A stretch of 16,478 nucleotides of DNA from contig CAZLRV010000029.1 of NCBI GenBank assembly GCA_964562175.1, positions 1 to 16,478 of the forward strand. The letters run 5' to 3'. Origin of the DNA: CAZCJU01 sp964562175. Lineage in GTDB: Bacteria > Bacillota > Clostridia > Oscillospirales > CAG-272. Every line of letters begins with the position of its first letter. Position 1 is the first letter of the stretch. Below are positions 13,852 to 16,478 of the stretch, piece after piece. The translations under genes were made by a program, and so were the position numbers. Below the pieces are notes generated by a model. The model was not told where the DNA came from, did no database searches, and saw only the letters and a program-made list of their open reading frames with translations.

Positions 13852-13891
13852 TACTTTTAACTTTAATTTTTGAAAATATTCGTCAAACCCC

Positions 13892-13920
13892 TTGACAAAA
13901 CGGGAAATACATGGTAAAAT
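13892..13920 (+). promoter_or_regulatory. Sigma-A promoter of the tetR-ABC operon
   Basis: TTGACA (13892-13897), a 17-bp spacer and TAAAAT (13915-13920). It is divergent from the DUF1934 promoter, the two -35 boxes lying about 40 bp apart. Confidence 0.88.
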
Positions 13921-13930
13921 AACCGCAGTT

Positions 13931-13948
13931 ATACAACAAATGTTATAT
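13931..13948 (+). promoter_or_regulatory. Candidate TetR operator
   Basis: ATACAACA (13931-13938) and TGTTATAT (13941-13948) form an 18-bp inverted repeat with one mismatch per half-site and a two-base centre. It lies between the -10 box and the ribosome binding site of the TetR gene, where a bound repressor would block the start of transcription. Autoregulation by the adjacent gene product is inference from position. Confidence 0.6.
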
Positions 13949-13960
13949 CAGGAGATAGCA

Positions 13961-14530
13961 ATGCCGCCGAAAAACAAATATACATCGGAGCAGATAATCG
14001 AGTGTGCCGTTGAGCTGACAAGAGAATGTGGGTACGAGTCACTTACCGCCAGAGGCGTTGGAAAAAGGCTCGGCATATCCTCTCAGCCGGTCTATACGGC
14101 GTTTGAAAATATGGATGAGCTGAAAAAAGCCGTCGTGAAATACGCCGAGGGTGTTTACGAACGGTTCTGTGTGAGTGAAAAGGAACGTGGAGAATATCCG
14201 GCATATAAATGCTACGGCATGGCGTATGTTCGCTTTGCAATGGAGGAGAGGGAGCTTTTCAGACTTCTTTATATGCGTGACAGAAAGCAGGAGGACAACG
14301 AGGACGGTGGGCTTGACGAGGTCGTGGGGGTAATAGAGAAGCAAACAGGGCTTGACAGCCATCGTGCAAGACAATTTCACCTCGAAATGTGGAGCGCCGT
14401 TCACGGAATTGCCGCAATGATAGCCACGGGCTACCATATGTGGAGCATTGATGACGTGAGCAGAATGCTGACGGATATATATACCGGACTTAGGCTGGCA
14501 TATGCGTCCGATAACAAGACGGAGCGATAA
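13961..14530 (+). CDS. TetR/AcrR family transcriptional regulator
   Basis: This 189-residue DNA-binding protein has the TetR helix-turn-helix at residues about 27-52 (SLTARGVGKRLGISSQPVY...F), preceded by the usual helix QIIECAVELTRECGY. The C-terminal ligand-binding part has the WSAVHGIAAM segment seen in several TetR subfamilies. Such proteins dissociate from DNA on binding a small molecule, which fits control of the ABC exporter that follows. ATG 13961 was chosen because AGGAGAT lies 5 bases upstream; an in-frame TTG at 13892 is the -35 box itself. The ABC ATPase gene starts 2 bp after its stop. The inducer is unknown. Confidence 0.93.
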   Translation: MPPKNKYTSEQIIECAVELTRECGYESLTARGVGKRLGISSQPVYTAFENMDELKKAVVKYAEGVYERFCVSEKERGEYPAYKCYGMAYVRFAMEERELFRLLYMRDRKQEDNEDGGLDEVVGVIEKQTGLDSHRARQFHLEMWSAVHGIAAMIATGYHMWSIDDVSRMLTDIYTGLRLAYASDNKTER

Positions 14531-14532
14531 AT

Positions 14533-15444
14533 ATGAGTAACGTAATTGAAATAGAGCATTTAAGCAAATCCTACGGTGATGTTAAAGCCGTGTCGGATCT
14601 GAGTCTGTCCGTAAAACGGGGAGAATTTTTTTCATTCCTCGGTGTAAACGGTGCGGGCAAAAGCACGACGATATCCATTATGTGCGGTATAAGCAAAAAG
14701 GACAGCGGAACGGTACGTATAGACTCATACAACGTGGATGACGGTATGAAAGAAATAAAAAGCAAGCTCGGTGTTGTTTTTCAAGCCTCGTTGCTTGATC
14801 CGGTACTGACAGTTAAGGAAAATCTTTCCGTAAGAGCGGCATTGTACGGTATATCCGACAAGGACTTTAAGCAAAGGCTTGAAGCGCTTTCCGCCTTGCT
14901 TGAGCTTGAAGAGCTGTACGGCAGACGTGTCGGTAAGCTTTCGGGCGGTCAGCGGCGGCGTGTCGATGTTGCCGGAGCCTTGATACATGAGCCGAAAATA
15001 CTTATACTCGACGAGCCGACAACGGGACTCGACCCGCAAAGCAGGCAAATGCTGTGGGGTGCGATATTGAAAATGCGGACGGAGAGGGATATGACTGTAT
15101 TTTTGACAACGCATTACATGGAGGAGGTCACCGACTCTGACAGAATAATAATACTCGACTCCGGCAGGATAGCCGCCGAGGGTACTCCTCATGAGTTGAA
15201 AAACAGATACGCAAACGATACGCTGATATTATACGGCAACCATTCCGAGGCGGATATAGCCGCACTCGGCGTACAGTATAAAAAAACAAACGACGGCTAC
15301 AGACTTGCCCTGACGGATACGAGCGTTGCGACAAGACTTATCGTCTCACATCCGGAGCTGTTTTGCGATTACGAGATAGTAAAGGGCAAAATGGACGATG
15401 TGTTTATAGCTGCAACCGGCAAAAAATTAACGGAGGCGAAATAG
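14533..15444 (+). CDS. ABC-2 type transporter, ATP-binding protein
   Basis: This 303-residue cytosolic ATPase has Walker A GVNGAGKST (37-45), Q-loop Gln84, signature LSGGQ (136-140), Walker B LILDEP with Glu161, and H-loop His194 in TTHYMEE. The fold and length match the DrrA/CcmA-type subunits of ABC-2 exporters, including a C-terminal extension of about 80 residues after the ATPase core. It should energise export through the permease encoded next (starting 1 bp after its stop). It is encoded 2 bp after the TetR gene. The substrate could be a drug, lipid or polysaccharide; the sequence does not tell. All catalytic residues are present. Confidence 0.95.
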   Translation: MSNVIEIEHLSKSYGDVKAVSDLSLSVKRGEFFSFLGVNGAGKSTTISIMCGISKKDSGTVRIDSYNVDDGMKEIKSKLGVVFQASLLDPVLTVKENLSVRAALYGISDKDFKQRLEALSALLELEELYGRRVGKLSGGQRRRVDVAGALIHEPKILILDEPTTGLDPQSRQMLWGAILKMRTERDMTVFLTTHYMEEVTDSDRIIILDSGRIAAEGTPHELKNRYANDTLILYGNHSEADIAALGVQYKKTNDGYRLALTDTSVATRLIVSHPELFCDYEIVKGKMDDVFIAATGKKLTEAK

Positions 15445-15445
15445 G

Positions 15446-16333
15446 ATGACGGAGCTGAAAGGCTTTATAAGAAGAAATACAACGCTGTTTTACAGAGACA
15501 AGGGAGTTTTCTTTACTTCGCTTATAACTCCCGTGATATTGCTCGTGCTCTATATCTCTTTTTTGGGAAATGTATATAAGCAGACATTTACCGAAAGCCT
15601 CGGCGGTATGCATCTCCCGCAAAGCATCACAAACGGACTCGTTGCATCACAGCTCGTTTCGTCCCTGCTTGCCGTTTGCTGTGTTACCGTGCCGTTTTGT
15701 GCCAATATGCTCATGGTTGCCGACAAAGCGTCCGGCGTCATAAACTATATTTGCGTAACACCGGCAAAAGCATCGACAATAGCTCTCGGCTACTATATAT
15801 CGGCGTTCATATCGTCAATTTGTATAGGAATGATCACGCTTTGTGCCGGACTTGCATATATAGCAACGCAAGGACTGTATTTTTCCGCACTCGATGTGCT
15901 TATGCTCTTTGCCGATATGATAATACTCGTGGCATTCGGTGTTTCGCTCTCATCGCTTATAAATTTCTTCCTCTCGACACAAGGACAGATCTCCGCTGTC
16001 GGTACGATAGTAAGTGCCGGCTACGGCTTTTTGTGCGGAGCGTATATGCCCATATCGAATTTTTCACAGGGACTTGCAAACGTACTTGCGTTTTTACCCG
16101 GAACTCACGCAACGGCACTTTTGAGAGAGCATTCAATGCGCGGTGTATTTGAGGAAATGAAAAACAGCGGAGTCGATGAAAAAACAGTTAGCGGTATACA
16201 TGATGCGGTAGATTGTACGCTGTATCTGAACGGCAACGCAATTCCCGTGTGGGTAAATTATACGGTCATGCTCACCGCCGTTTTTGTAATTACGGCAGTG
16301 TATATCATTCTGAATAAAAGAAAGATAAAATGA
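15446..16333 (+). CDS. ABC-2 type transporter, permease protein
   Basis: This 295-residue membrane protein has the ABC-2 permease layout: a cytoplasmic N-terminal helix with NTTLFYRDKG, a first membrane helix (about 22-40), an external loop, then four more helices and a final one near the C terminus (about 273-289). The extracytoplasmic region after about 225 holds a hydrophilic stretch before the last helix. The central ADKASGVINYICVTPAKASTIALGYY segment (92-117) matches the family coupling region. GGAG lies upstream, and translation starts 1 bp after the ATPase stop. Together with the ATPase it should form a homodimeric exporter unless a second permease lies beyond the window. Confidence 0.92.
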   Translation: MTELKGFIRRNTTLFYRDKGVFFTSLITPVILLVLYISFLGNVYKQTFTESLGGMHLPQSITNGLVASQLVSSLLAVCCVTVPFCANMLMVADKASGVINYICVTPAKASTIALGYYISAFISSICIGMITLCAGLAYIATQGLYFSALDVLMLFADMIILVAFGVSLSSLINFFLSTQGQISAVGTIVSAGYGFLCGAYMPISNFSQGLANVLAFLPGTHATALLREHSMRGVFEEMKNSGVDEKTVSGIHDAVDCTLYLNGNAIPVWVNYTVMLTAVFVITAVYIILNKRKIK

Positions 16334-16343
16334 GGAGATAAAA

Positions 16344-16478
16344 ATGGTAAAGCATATTATTTTATGGACGCTAAAGGACGGATTTACGCCGAGCGAGAAA
16401 GAAAAGATAAAAAAGGGAATAAAAGAAGGCTTAATAGTGACAAGTAACTATTTTGTCTTGCACTGGGGCAGAGAACGG
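16344..16478 (+). CDS. Dabb-family protein, 5' fragment cut by the window
   Basis: The first 29-30 codons (MVKHIILWTLKDGFTPSEKE and the helix that follows) match the N terminus of the stress-responsive A/B barrel (Dabb) family of about 100-residue dimeric proteins. From residue 31 onward the frame stays open, but the residues (IVTSNYFVLHWGRER) no longer look like Dabb, where an L/E...GKIPG-type segment is expected. The start ATG follows GAGGAG-type ribosome binding sequence and lies 10 bp after the permease stop, so it would be the fourth gene of the operon. Either the family match ends at an insertion or assembly join, or this is a divergent member. The 3' end is missing. Confidence 0.65.
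   Translation, partial: MVKHIILWTLKDGFTPSEKEKIKKGIKEGLIVTSNYFVLHWGRER

Overview
The window looks like a chromosomal fragment, probably a metagenomic contig, from an anaerobic endospore-lineage Firmicute (class Clostridia; an uncultured gut Oscillospirales-type bacterium is my guess). The basis is the Firmicute block rpmH-rnpA-yidD-yidC-jag, strong Shine-Dalgarno sites, near-consensus sigma-A promoters with 17-18 bp spacers, tRNA genes with encoded CCA ends, a SpoVB-type flippase, a membrane pyrophosphatase with potassium-dependence residues, and small families common in Clostridia (DUF1653, DUF1934). No rRNA, CRISPR array, transposase or phage gene is visible. Species cannot be fixed from the sequence alone.

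Layout. 1-290: a 22-bp-period hairpin repeat at the window edge, then a minus-strand tRNA-Gln(CUG) with consensus promoter and terminator. 466-1970 (+): ammonia-dependent NAD synthetase translationally coupled to a calcineurin-like metallophosphoesterase. 1957-3246 (-): a PlsC-like acyltransferase with an appended zinc-ribbon region, tail-overlapping the phosphoesterase. 3417-3629 (+): a DUF1653 gene whose promoter interlocks with the acyltransferase promoter. 3613-6060 (-): a tight operon of murQ (MurNAc-6-P etherase), a basic coiled-coil membrane protein with a copper-amine-oxidase-N-like outer domain, and a GNAT acetyltransferase. 6129-6203 (-): tRNA-Glu(CUC), whose terminator hairpin appears to contain the murQ -35 box. 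6376-7920 (-): MOP/SpoVB-like flippase. 8189-10324 (+): hppA-type ion-pumping pyrophosphatase. 10392-13173 (-): jag, yidC, yidD, rnpA and rpmH, transcribed from rpmH toward jag, with a terminator-like hairpin between rpmH and rnpA. 13326-13784 (-): DUF1934 gene. 13961-16478 (+): TetR regulator, ABC-2 ATPase, ABC-2 permease and the start of a Dabb-family gene.

How the genes fit together. The jag/yidC/yidD/rnpA/rpmH block couples ribosome and RNase P supply to membrane-protein insertion. The usual oriC partners (dnaA, dnaN, mnmE, mnmG, rsmG) are not adjacent, so the block has been rearranged. The TetR-ABC block looks like an autoregulated export system with an operator candidate between its promoter and start codon. 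The murQ operon joins peptidoglycan amino-sugar recycling to a probable envelope protein. I found no clear evidence of a complete new multi-gene system. The best leads are the hairpin repeat at the left edge, the promoter nested in the tRNA-Glu terminator, the zinc-ribbon acyltransferase, the murQ-linked membrane protein, the rpmH/rnpA attenuator-like hairpin, and the abrupt loss of family match with an interlocked inverted repeat at the right edge.
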